A stretch of 64,000 nucleotides of DNA from Phoronis australis (lineage: Eukaryota; Phoronida; Phoronidae). Position 1 is the first letter of the stretch, and each line of letters begins with the position of its first letter. The stretch spans positions 208,755-272,754 of the forward strand of contig NMRA01000305.1 in the NCBI GenBank assembly GCA_002633005.1, given 5' to 3'. Positions 34,560 through 47,000 of this stretch are shown in pieces. A program made the translations under genes and the position numbers. The notes under the pieces were generated by a model that was given only the letters and a program-made list of their open reading frames with translations, was not told the origin of the DNA and did not search any database.

Positions 34560-37099
34560 CTAAAGCACCCTTCTTAGAGGCGATTGCCTGAGCTGCTGCG
34601 AGGGCCTTCTTCTCTTCTCTTTGTTTCTTCTGGAACTCCAAATCATCCTGGAAACAGGTATAACAATGGTCAAGAGCCAATGCCAAAATAGAGCAACTCC
34701 TACAAGTCTCCAACCATTTGGGATGATGATGGGATGGGGCACTGACATCTCTATTAACATTCGATATAAAAGTGACGAGCCAGAATGCTTAGACCCCCTA
34801 CAGATCCACCTCTGGACTCGACGCTAGGACTATGGTAAGGTCACAAAACACTCAAATTGCATCCGAGGCAACCACGGTATCATTTTTTCAGGGCTTGGAA
34901 GAACCAATGACAAAAAGAGCAAAACCTTCCAGGTGACGTGACGTATCGTTCCACAAATTGGGCTGTGTGAAAGAAATATTTTTGTGTTGTACAATTTAAC
35001 TGATTAAACAAACGCTTTTGCACAAATTAGGTCAAAATAAAGATAAAAAAAGAGACGGAAAAAGAGGAAACTGGAAATCAAATAAGATGAAATTGAAACC
35101 GATAATGAGGAAATCCTCTTAAAAGAAGAAAATTCCAAACCCTGATTAGTGCAAAAAGCAATTTTTTCATGCTTCATTATCGCCGATGTCACTCCTAATT
35201 TTTACCCCATGTCGGACAAACAGGACCTTGGCCATGTGCCTACTCACACACTGACACGTCTCGGAACAAACCACGTGAAAGCTTTTTACTCGCTATTGTG
35301 ATCTTCAAATACTCAGCTGACCAGCATGTTGCTGATGTCTGAATGTAACACGCATCAGTTACACTCACCAAACTGACCAAAACATCGTTATAGATTGAAA
35401 CTGGCAGACACGGGAAAACTAATTCCCATAATTCCCATTGAAGAAATAATTAATGCGTGGCTGTACAATTAAGTTATAAAAACTTGTTTCCAATTTGTAT
35501 TACACAGTTCATAGAAACCTGCTGAAATTCTTATCGTTCACAAATGTTTAGGTATTTCAAAACTGATTAGAAAAATTACTGCCATAGCAGAATGGTTGAT
35601 TTAAAGAAGAGCAGGAAACACCCTGGCCGCCAACAATGAAGAAAAGCAGAACTGACATGGCATTTAAAATGTTGCGGCTAATCACGGGGGTGTAACTTTT
35701 GTGCGAGTGTGTGTGTTGGGAGAGACAAAGATAATGCATAATGAAAAATGTTGACCCCCTTATGATATCCTAGATCTGCCACTGGATCCTGCATTATCAG
35801 CCAACAATAAAATGAGCATGTGGGGGGGGGGGCAGATATCGCAAAATGAAAAATGTTGGACCCAAACCTCACGATGTCCTTGATCTCCCACTGTAGCAAG
35901 GGAGCGTGCAAAATTTACTAAAGCTGCCTACGGTCATTAAAAGCAGGAACCTGTCTATAACTTACATCATCAAGTTCCTTAGGACCTTTCTTGGGCTGCT
36001 TCAACGGCTTCTTTTTACCACCTGAAAAAAATACCGCGATATATTGACTTGAGATACGTGATCAAAGGTGCATATGCATTAGTTGGATGTTTGCTTAACT
36101 CGGGCAAAGTTCTGCACTCTGCAGTACGTGTGTTCAAATTCATGCACTCGGTCCTTTAGATAAAGTGAGACTTCACCTTACTCCGATGAAAATTGAAACC
36201 TCCGATTTTTCCGACAGATGGGACTTTTACTGTATTGTAGTAAATTACAGAGATTACCCGGCTGGGTAATCGAGCTAGTGACCCGCATAAAATAGGCAAG
36301 CATGATAACCATGGGAAACAGAGGCTCATACGATCAACTTCCCTTTGTATCTTTACAACACAGGTGAACACAAGGTTGTCTCTCATAAAGGCCCTTGACT
36401 CTGAATCAAACCAGCGATCCAGATACAGTCGGCAAGCACGCTAACAATTCCGCTTATAGACAATTGTCCGTAAGCAAGTGGCTAACAGAGACTCATATGA
36501 TTTATGTCTACAATTAATAGGATCATCCTAAACTAAAGTGAAAATAGTGCCAAAAGAAATTCAGGCAGCAGGCCTCACCATCTAATCTCTATTTTGTGGT
36601 TTTCCTGTATTTTTCCCAAATGTTCTTTCCAATATTGGGGGGGGGGCAGACTAGGTACCTTTCTTCAGGAACCAACAATGCAAAGGTCAACACCGGAGAT
36701 GGGGCGGGAAGGTGCAGTAGGATCGGGTAATTTGCGACCCCTACTTAGAAATTTTCAATTTTTCTGAGTTTTTTTTGACGATTTTTCACGGAGTGCATTT
36801 TTATCCTCGTGAATTCTTGTTCGCAGAAGCATACCTGGATACCCACACTGACAGGGTACCTCCCCGCGGGCTCCAGCTGGGAAGACGTGAACACTGCCAC
36901 TCAGCCTCAGGCTCAGTGCCATTGCCACTGGCACTCGCCACTGGCACTGCACTCAGCTTGGGCCTGAACCGAGGCTTTTACAACAAAGGTATCACCGAAA
37001 ACAATACCATTTTTAGGATTTAGAGTTTATATACACAATCTAAAAATGTCATCCCTTTAATAAAATGTAGAACAATGGATTACCTGCTCTTCCAGACAT
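34560..37099 (-). CDS. TMA7: TMA7, translation machinery-associated protein 7 (last exon not found)
   Basis: Three coding exons join in frame: 37084-37099 (ATG at 37099, MSGRA), 35966-36021 (GGKKKPLKQPKKGPKELDD) and 34560-34647 (DDLEFQKKQREEKK… ending …SKKGAL). Introns are GT-AG with phases 1, 0 and 1. The MSGR start and KKKPLKQPKK block are diagnostic of TMA7, a tiny (about 64 residues), highly basic, helical protein associated with ribosomes and conserved from yeast to man. About 54 residues are accounted for. The usual short Gly/Lys-rich tail should follow in one more exon downstream on the minus strand, which I could not locate. Reading through the donor would instead add an acidic, non-conserved tail and stop at 34510, which is unlikely. 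The gene faces CFAP20DC head to head. Confidence 0.92.
35695..35900. repeat. CAGTGGCAGATCTAGGATATCA-type repeat ends in TMA7 intron
   Basis: aaaaatgttgaccccctt and gatatcctagatctgccactg (about 35740-35783) resemble the right end of the transposon at 17418-18503. A second diverged end (aaaatgttggaccc, then gatctcccactg) follows at about 35850-35894. Related ends lie at 24533 and 26266 in the duplicated block. Confidence 0.55.
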
Positions 37100-38004
37100 T
37101 TTTTCAAGGGACAATGTTAATGAATCAACACCACATGAAAGTTACGACCTCAAGCGGGAAATTCACTTGGTATTGAATTCCATTTGATAAATCAATTTAC
37201 GTAAATACACTATCTGGCCAACAACAAATGAACTCGTCAAATGTCAGTGTGATTAAAAAATGATAACTTTTTTAGCAATATTAACAGAATTTCGAGTTGA
37301 TACGCTTAGATATATGATGTAGTTCGAAACTGTTTCTTCAATTGTTGCCTACTAGCAACAAATATGGTGGACGAAGCCGAATTAGGAGCTGTCACTCTGT
37401 GTTCTATTGGGTGAAGATTTTGTGGATAGAACGCGCTAAATACACGGCTGCATTATGTGATTATATGGAATTAACGTGGCACGAACATTAGTGAAGATGT
37501 TTACTGGATTATTTTGACACAGTATAGTTAAACCACAAATCACGACGTTCTTGTGAGTTGTGCAGATTGACAAATTCTGTCAAAATCGAGGACAACTTGA
37601 CAAGTCCAGACAAATGCCGCATGAGTAAGCTTTAGGCTGGGCTTATTTTGTCACCAAGATACCCAGGTGCAGACGCTATGCGTTAGTTGCTTGTGGTGCT
37701 TAATGCTAAATCTGAGGAGCAAGGATCGCTTGCAATTCAGCCGTCATACCGTGAAGAAGTCGAAGACTGTGGAGATCGAATTCAGAGAAAGTCTTTGAAT
37801 TCATTATTTACTGACTTAAGCCATTTATTCATTTTATTGAATGAGTTTGCAGTTTTTAATTACTGCTTACCTGTCGCACTGATGTGACAGAACTCCATCA
37901 GAAAATGGACACGTGCAATGTTGTTGCAACAACTGTCGTGAGGAAGAGTTCACTTTAAAATTTGGTTTGTGTTAGTTTCTCGGGACTCGCTCATCGTCAT
38001 CATC
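37100..38004. promoter_or_regulatory. Divergent (head-to-head) promoter region TMA7 / CFAP20DC
   Basis: The start codons of TMA7 (minus, 37099) and CFAP20DC (plus, 38005) face away from each other with 905 bp between. No other exon is seen. The region is not strikingly GC-rich and no TATA element was assigned. A shared promoter is an inference from layout only. Confidence 0.4.
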
Positions 38005-41000
38005 ATGTTCAAGAATGATTTCCAGGTATAAATGTGGAAACACCTTCAGTTGTTTAAGATTCACTTAAACTCTCGTTTACAGACAATGTTTACTAGTATA
38101 ACTAATAACGCAGGTGCATTGTCGGTGGAGAAAGCATTAACGATTACTGTGGCAGCTAATCTAGACTTAATCTCACCAGAATATCACATATTAGTTATCC
38201 AAAACATCAAAAATCATGCAATTTAACCAATTTTGTCATTTGTTTCTTTTCAATGTGTGCTGTAAATTAGAGGAACTGTCTTCGTTTTTTGTCAGGATAC
38301 TTGTTATATGATCCTGGATGAAGTAATCTACTATTATCTAGTGACTAATGCAACCTCTGATCACTGACTACCTGGTACTTCAGTCTGGGACCTCTGAATT
38401 CCATGTAACCAGCACTTTTCGAAAATAGGTCTGTGCATGGACATCTGGAAAACTACCTTTCAAATAAAAAATGTCAAACAAAATCTAATATACGAGTAGT
38501 TGTATTTTCGGAAAGGGGTCGTATTTCTGGAAGTTGTATGGATGTAGTTTTTGTTATACAAATATTAGTTGTGAAATGTTTTTAATGAACATTCTTCTTG
38601 TTGTAAGAAGTTAAGTCATCCATACTTCTTTCGCATTCATTAAGCACAGCACATTATTAAAGCTGTCCTTCATGCAAATTACATTTACTTGCCAAAGAAT
38701 TTATAATATCTCATCTCATTAAATGAGTGAAATCGCTATCCCAAAATATAATGTCTTAACAAAGTAAACAGAATTTTACACTCAAAACATATCACATATG
38801 GAATTTAGAACAACCCGTCAGATTTTTAAAACATGTTTAACAATTACCGAAAATACACGCATGGACATAATTTTGAAAATTTTTACAAAAATACACCCAT
38901 GGGCGTACTTTTGGGTGGACCTATCGTAGTGCTGTGCTGTAGTATAAGCAGTCAGCTAAGGAAAGATGCTGCTGTTTCGAATGTAAAAGAAAATTTTTGA
39001 ATCATATATTTTATTCATACTTGTTAGTTTAAATTACAGCTTGTTAAAAGTTATACGTGATTTGATCTAGCGATTTATTGCCTTTACAGGGTGGTCCGTA
39101 CTTTGAGATATTGTCAGCTCAAGGCAAAGACGCAGCGAGTTACTGGAAGACAACGGGGGGTGTCAAGAAGGTGAGCAATTGACTTCAAAAATGTGCAAGA
39201 GAAGCTGTTAGGAAACTTTCATGAGAAACGGGAATTTTCAATGAATGGTACTGTATGTGACTTTGGTAATTAGACACATATAATAACAATATTTATTAAT
39301 TTTACCTTGAGATAGCTGAGCAGCTTTTTCTTAATATGAAGGGACAAGATTTCTTTTTTACTCAATACCTAAATGGAACAATTACAAACCAGGGTTTAAT
39401 TAGCACATAGAATGTGTCTTAAACCTTTTGGTATGATGATTGATGGAAACTGATTTTTGCTCTGAAACCAATGATTCAGGTCATCATCAAGTAAGTATTC
39501 TAAACCTTTTAATTGGACAGGATTGTCCGACCCTTTCAAAGTAAGACTGCATCATGCCAGTTGTGCAGTGAATCCTTCATTTCATTTTGATGTCAGAAAC
39601 TAATTGATATCATGCCCAGAGAAATTCTGTGATCACTTGTTTTGAGATCTAGCGTATTTCATAATTTCATGTTTAGCCGAAATTCCAGTTCAATTTTGAA
39701 AAAAATAAATTGTAGTGTCTGTAATCCAATGTTTGATTAGGCTATTTATCGTTGTGAAATTGGCTTCAAATTGTTCCTCAGTGATTTCTGGTCATTTCTG
39801 AACTTGGTAAGAACTGACTGCTCGTTAGTGCATGAGACACGGCTCTGCAGGTTGACTTGTCGCAGTTTGTCATTTTATTTGCCGAGCTTGTTCTTTAGTG
39901 ATAACGAACTGTCAGTTCTTTTTAAGACCAAAAACCTCTTCTCATCTAAGTAAGGAACAGGTTGAGATCAGTTTTTGGTGGTGAGTGTCCTTAAATCAAC
40001 ATATAGTTTTTTAGACGGAAGGTTTATGGCTGATTTAAAATGGTGATGGAAGAAATATCAGCCCAGCAATTAGAGAACCCCTTTATTGCCTGTTATTCAG
40101 TGGAGAAAACTGGTTCTCAAAATGTGTGCTATTCAACTGTAATACGTTAATGCGTTCAGTTTATGGCCATCACAATCTCTTTATTCAGGTGTATGATGCG
40201 TTGAGTTTATGGCCATCACAATCTCTTTATAATTCAGGTGTATGATGCGTTGAGTTTATGGCTATCACAATCTCTTTATTCTGGTGTATGATGTGTTGAG
40301 TTTATGGCCATAGCAATCTCTTTATTCAGGTGTATGATGCGTTGAGTTTATGGCCATTACAATCTCTTTATTCAGGTGTATGATGTGTTGAGTTTATGGC
40401 CATCGCAATCTCTTTATTCAGGTGTATGATAAAGAGGTAAAGAGCTATGTATTCACCCTTGAGGGTTCACCCACAACAACCAAGATGCAGATCCCTAAGG
40501 ACAGCAAAACTGGCAGTGAGTGATGTGAAGCATAGTGTTGAGCGACTCGTGTTTACAGGATGCTAAAACAAGTTTAACAAGGGATGGTGCTTAGTAGGGC
40601 AATAGTCGGATATAACGTGCTTGTATTTTGAGAACCTTGATGGCCATTATTCAGAGGAGAAAATTGGTTCTCAAGTTCTGTCACATTATATCTGTCCATT
40701 TGTCATACTAGTGAACGTCATGTGACCTAATGTGTGTATAAAGGTTGTGGTACTGTAAACATTCATCAGTTTAACGTACTGTATGGTGTACACAAGGAAT
40801 TTTATTTTTGTTAATCTTCTCAACGAAAAGAAAAGCTGTGGAAAACTTGACTTTTTATATCATAAGCATTTTTTGTTAGTATTAATTTACTGTCACAAAT
40901 AAAACTTAATAGGTAAGTTTTGTGTCTTTTCACAAAATGTAACCAACATTTTAAAAATAGAAAATTCCAAGTTATGCAATTATTTATGCACTAAATAGAA

Positions 41001-44000
41001 GAGAAATTGCTGTAACAGTATTTTTTATTATCGTTATCCTTGCATAAATTTTAATCAGTATTATTTGCAATTCTTTAGAAAGGCGTTTAGTGTGTGCTTG
41101 TTTCAACGGTGCAATAGTTTCTGATTGGTTTCATCCTAGTAAAAATAGTCTGTCGTGTGATTTGTTTACAGTGACCTTGGTACAGCGGTTCTTGGTTCTC
41201 CAGATATTTGTCCCCAAAGGTCAAGACGTTACCATAGAGATTGGGTGAGTCACACCAAGGTGTTGTTGTGGTTGGAGGCAGTAGGGGGATATAGCGTGCC
41301 CACATTTTGAGAACCAGTTTGGTGCACTTTAACTGAGTGGAGAAAACTGGTTCTCAAAATGCCGGCAGGTAATATCTGTCTGTTACTGTGATTGGATGTA
41401 GGCATGTCAGATTGATTTCACAAAAAAATTGGATTCTAGATATTAATTTTTAGAAAGTTTATCTTATTTCCGTGATTGGTGAATAGACTCGATGGTTCTA
41501 AACGACATGCATTGTAAGTGAATGTTATTAGCCTCGGTTGCTATGCCGAGTAAGTATATTCACATCGCCAAATTTAAACTACATATTTTTTAAAGTTTAC
41601 AACCACATTTCTTCGGTACTTCTCGTGTAGTAGCCGTGTCACGTGGCTATAGAATAACTTTTTAGGTTTTTACACTGGCACGTGGTAAGGTTATTGCACG
41701 TGTGTATCAAGACGTATATGGTATACAATATCTTATGACATTGGCTGGATTGCGAGAAAACTAATACTAAGACTTTTATTAAATCTTATTCAAGTGTTGT
41801 TTACAACTGGTCACATGACATCATGTCTGTCTTCTTCCAGAGTCTCTGATCTTGGTAACAACAAGCGCCGCCTGGTGTTCTCCACAGCAGTGAAGGACAT
41901 CAGCGTCACACCACTCCATGGCAAGTTGCCACTGACTGTGCTCAAGAGGGCTGTAGTAAGTTATGAAGCGGCTATACACCCGACTTGCGTCCACTCCTTG
42001 TTGTGAAATTAGTCTCATATTGTTCCTTGTTGAAATTAGATGTGAGCTCGGGCTTCAAAAAAAACTGGTAGCTGGTTATTGCTTGAAACCAGGTTTTACA
42101 AGATGGGTTTTCATATTATTTTATCCATAGTCTTGAGGAATAGCAGCCCAGGAATTATTTCTTGTCTTTGTAAGGAACATATCGAGATGGATTTTACTGA
42201 GGTGAGTTGTCTTGATGAAAAGTTAACTTCAGTGACGGAACGTGGGTTTGTTGCCAGTTGCCACTTTAACAGATTTATACTTGCATCATGCATGAAATGT
42301 GTGCCAATTACTTACAATTAAATTATTTTGTTGATTGAAGCATCTGTGAACAATTTTGTGGTGAAAAACACACCTGAAGTCAATCACCAGTCGTTTCATT
42401 ATGAGGTTTATTACCATTCGGCAATATGTTAGTTCGCTGATGTCGAGATGTGACAGTTTGTTGTTACATTTTACATTGCACAGGAGACAGTGGGGTTATC
42501 GGCCATTGAAACCTTAATTGGTTATGCTGAGGTTCACAGAGTTAAAAAAGGCATCATAGAAATTGTGATTAATTTCTGTTTTTTTGTGTTTTGAGAAATG
42601 TTATTCAAGATTGTAAAATACGGCGACATCAAGGAGTGTGGAAGGATTTTTCAGTGAAGTTGTACGTCAAAAAATAAATGGTGTTTAAAATTAGGTGTGA
42701 TAATTATATGTAAATCCAGATTCTATTTCATTGCTAAATTGTTGTAAATATGATCCTGATAATGTCTGATGAATAGACGAAACGTTGATTTAACATGAAC
42801 TTTTGTATGTGTGCGGCGATCGTCCGGTTTTTAATCTTACTGTGGTCAAAAACTGATTTAAATATTTCATTGCATTGTTGAAAAATGGAGTTTGGTACCC
42901 AACGAATTAGCATTCACCTGTTCTTTGAGTATTGAGAACAAAAACACCTATCTGTTGAGATGTTTAAATACACATGTCTATATCTTTAGCGCTGTTTCTA
43001 CGATATCATTATTTTCTCATTTCACAGTGGCTCAATTTGGCTATTGACATGGTTTCCATGGTAGCGGAAGGTTGGAAGGGAAACACCTTCAGATCTATAG
43101 ACAGTCTGTCGGTGTCAGCTAATTGTAAGATACGTAAGGTGTTCACCATGAAGGTACAGCCCAGTGATACTACTGATGATGATGGTAAGTGTTCACTATG
43201 AAGGTACAGCCCAGTGATACTACTGATGATGATGGTAAGTGTTCACTATGAAGGTACAGCCCAGTGATACTACTGATGATGATGGTAAGTGTTCACTATG
43301 AAGGTACAGCCCAGTGATACTACTGATGATGATGGTAAGTGTTCACTATGAAGGTACAGCCCAGTGATACTACTGATGATGATGGTAAGTGTTCACTATG
43401 AAGGTACAGCCCAGTGATACTACTGATGATGATGGTAAGTGTTCACTATGAAGGTACAGCCCAGTGATACTACTGATGATGATGGTAAGTGTTCACTATG
43501 AAGGTACAGCCCAGTGATACTACTGATGATGATGGTAAGTGTTCACTATGAAGGTACAGCCCAGTGATACTACTGATGATGATGGTAAGTGTTCACTATG
43601 AAGGTACAGCCCAGTGATACTACTGATGATGATGGTAAGTGTTCACTATGAAGGTACAGCCCAGTGATACTACTGATGATGATGGTAAGTGTTCACTATG
43701 AAGGTACAGCCCAGTGATACTACTGATGATGATGGTAAGTGTTCACTATGAAGGTACAGCCCAGTGATACTACTGATGATGATGGTAAGTGTTCACTATG
43801 AAGGTACAGCCCAGTGATACTACTGATGATGATGGTAAGTGTTCACTATGAAGGTACAGCCCAGTGATACTACAAATTTGGTGAAATATACCTTGCGATA
43901 GATTTCCTTGAGGTGTGTCATCAGGATGAAAGGGATTATAGACCATTCCATTCGCTCACTGCGGTAGTTATCTCCCATTTCACTAGTGCCAAACACCATT

Positions 44001-47000
44001 GGGATACATGATGTTCTCAGCACCTCAATGGAGAAAAATCGGGTAATCACTAAATGGCAATTTAAAATGGCAGCCTCCTTTGAATGGGGTGTAGCTAGGT
44101 TTATGGACCCTCCTTCTAACACAAAAATCATCTTTTGATTTAGACCACGTACCGTTGTGGAATTGCTCTCAAATTGTACCTTGGTCAAATTGAGGATGAT
44201 TTCAAGGCTGCGAAAGAAATGAGTTTGCTATTGTTTGTCACAGCGTGTCATTTTATGCGCCGAGCGCGGTCTCGACAAAGAATGAACTGACAGTTCTTAG
44301 CAAACCCAGGAATCCCTTGTCATCTCAGTAAGGAACAAGTTGAGACCACTTTTATGGTGCCAAGTGGTCAAAGTGAAATGCTCACTTCTTGCACATATCA
44401 GCGGTTTATGGCCATTTTAATTGCTGCACGTTACAATGTTACACAAATACATATATTGTAAGCAATATGTATGTAGCTGTCAGAGTGTACTGTAATGGAA
44501 TTTGTTAAGACGTTGAGCCAGTATTGGACCATCCAAGTGGCTCCCTCTTTATCTGACTTGGAATTTGATTCCTAAATGCTGCTCATTGAATGGAACTTAG
44601 TTGTTTTGTATTTACGCATAGCCGTTGATTTCTGATAAGTCATCTGTTTTTGGTATTCCAGTCCTGTACGATGTCATTTCCAACTCGGGTGAGGTGGATG
44701 CTATTCCAAGGCAATGCCAGATGTCACATGACGTCCAACAATCCAATCAGGTGCTCACAATGACAAAGCTCAAGCATGTGGAATACAGACTGAAAGGTGG
44801 GGAGCCTCCATCCAGGGCCACATCAGCCAATGAAATAGGTAATTAGAGTCAAGCGTGGATAAAAATGCTTGAAACGATTCAACGTGCAAATCGTGCCGCC
44901 CATGAACTCCAACTTAGGCATAGTGCAGTTCTGTAATGCTTGCCTTAGTTCAGAACTTGACAACAAGAAGTTAGATTGGCTACTAAAATACAGTCGTGTC
45001 CCAAGGTAATAGTTGCACTAGTTATGAACCCGTTGAAGTAGTGTTATACTCCACACTCCTGCGCACACATTTTGTGGAAAAGGTTATAGAGAGATGCGAG
45101 TGCAGCGTTATGCTATTTCTTGCCTAACATCCATGTTTTCTTTCATTTTAGACTTAAACTCTAGTGGTCGCCGATCAAACAACGAATCTTTTCACATCGC
45201 CTTTGGTTCAAAGGTGGCAGCACCTCCTCCTGCTACCGCATCACGTAAGCTGACATCTGGACGAGAGGTAATATTATCTGGTTGATGTGTCTTGCTGTCA
45301 TAGGAATTTCACTTGTGTATGAGCTGTGTAACAACGTAATAGTCTGTTGTCATGTACCTCTATTAAAGCGAGATGTATAAATGGCTAAGAAGTCAAGTTG
45401 AAATGGAAAGGGTACGCTAGATTATATCCTGGAGAACAACTAGTGAACTCTATTGGATCTATATTGTAATGATCATAACTTGTCGTGTTGAAAGATGCAA
45501 ATTCATTATATTTCAGACAAATCACAGAATTATTTTATGCCATAGATTGTATTATGTATTATCCCATATAATCTGTGAAAATATGAGTATTGTATACATC
45601 ACGTTATTAACTGTGAAATACGGGAAAGTAGAGCCAATCCGTAGACAGCAGTAGAAGCTGTATACCATGGTACGTATTTCACGGTTGGTATGCAGTCTCC
45701 TGGTGTCACATATTATATGGCCTTAATTCTTAACCATTTTGATGTTGTGTATGTTGCCAAAAAATTTAATTTATTAAGCAAGTGATTTTAAACACTGGCT
45801 TTTGCGAATTCTAGCTTTCCTCTAGTTCTCTTAGACACAAGTGTGACAGTCACTGTATAATCAGTTTATGGGGTCTCGGTGTCCTGGATTTTGAGACATT
45901 TGATTCACTATTGTTCAGCACTATTTGGTTTCATTACATCTAGTGTCTGTATCTGAATCGGTTAATTTTACAGGGTAGTAGAACGAGCCGGTCTTCGCAC
46001 TCTAGGTCAAAGCTTATGGAGGGTAAGTGATGCTTGGTCATTTCTATTGTATCAAAGTTCAAGGCTCATAATCTAATCTGTAGAACAAGTCCACAGTGAC
46101 AACTTCGAGTACGTTTTTGTGACGGCAAATCTAGCCACTGTTTATGGTGAAATCTCAGCAATTTTTGGACAGAAATAATTGCCAAAATTGGTCTTTTTCG
46201 TTTTAAAGGCCCCTAACATTGTAGTAAATACCCACAATTTCCCTAAACGTTGTTTGGCGGACGTATACTAGATTTTGCTACTTTTATGGGCAAAATAATG
46301 AAAAAATTCACTTGTCTTAAAATCAGTTGATTAAGATTGGTTTTGTGAATTCTGTTTTGTTATGGTAGTTGTTTAAATTTAGGAATGCTAACTTGCCGTG
46401 TGTAAAAAAATCCTACAAAAATCAGTGAATAAAGTAGGCGGAGTAAAGGCATTCCGGGAAGATAGCCAAAAAGTGAAGAAGGTAACATTTTTCATGAAAA
46501 TTTTGTCTGTATAAATATAATTATTGTGGATTCAAAATTCAGTCTTTTGGGATCATTCTAAAAAAATTTATTGGACAGGTGTTCTTCCATCGGCAAGTTA
46601 CGACCACATGAGCTAAATTTCAATTCAATTATTCACTGCATCTTCACTTGAGGGCAAAAAATATGCAGAGATTTCTGGATTGACTGGTGCTACTTTATCT
46701 GTTCATGAGAATTAAATATTCTTTTTCCAACCTTAGATGGAGCTGCTAGCAGTCACTACCCTCCAGACACTCTCGTCGTTGAACATTCCACGTCGTATAC
46801 CACCAGGAGGCAGCGATTACCGTCAGACCCAGGTAGTATTGTGGAGGACCCAGAGACCTCTGTTGACAAAGGTGAGAAGCAGCTGTCAGATGATGTGTTC
46901 CCAAAAATATTATCTTAGAATAGTCACAAATTGGTTTTTGTCTAGCATGATGACCGTTGTCGATGTATTTTAAGTGTTGGTTATAATTATAATAATTGTA

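Noticed and set aside
40152-43873. Tandem arrays considered as CRISPR arrays
   Set aside because: The units are directly adjacent with no unique spacers, they lie in a eukaryotic gene and they overlap splice sites.
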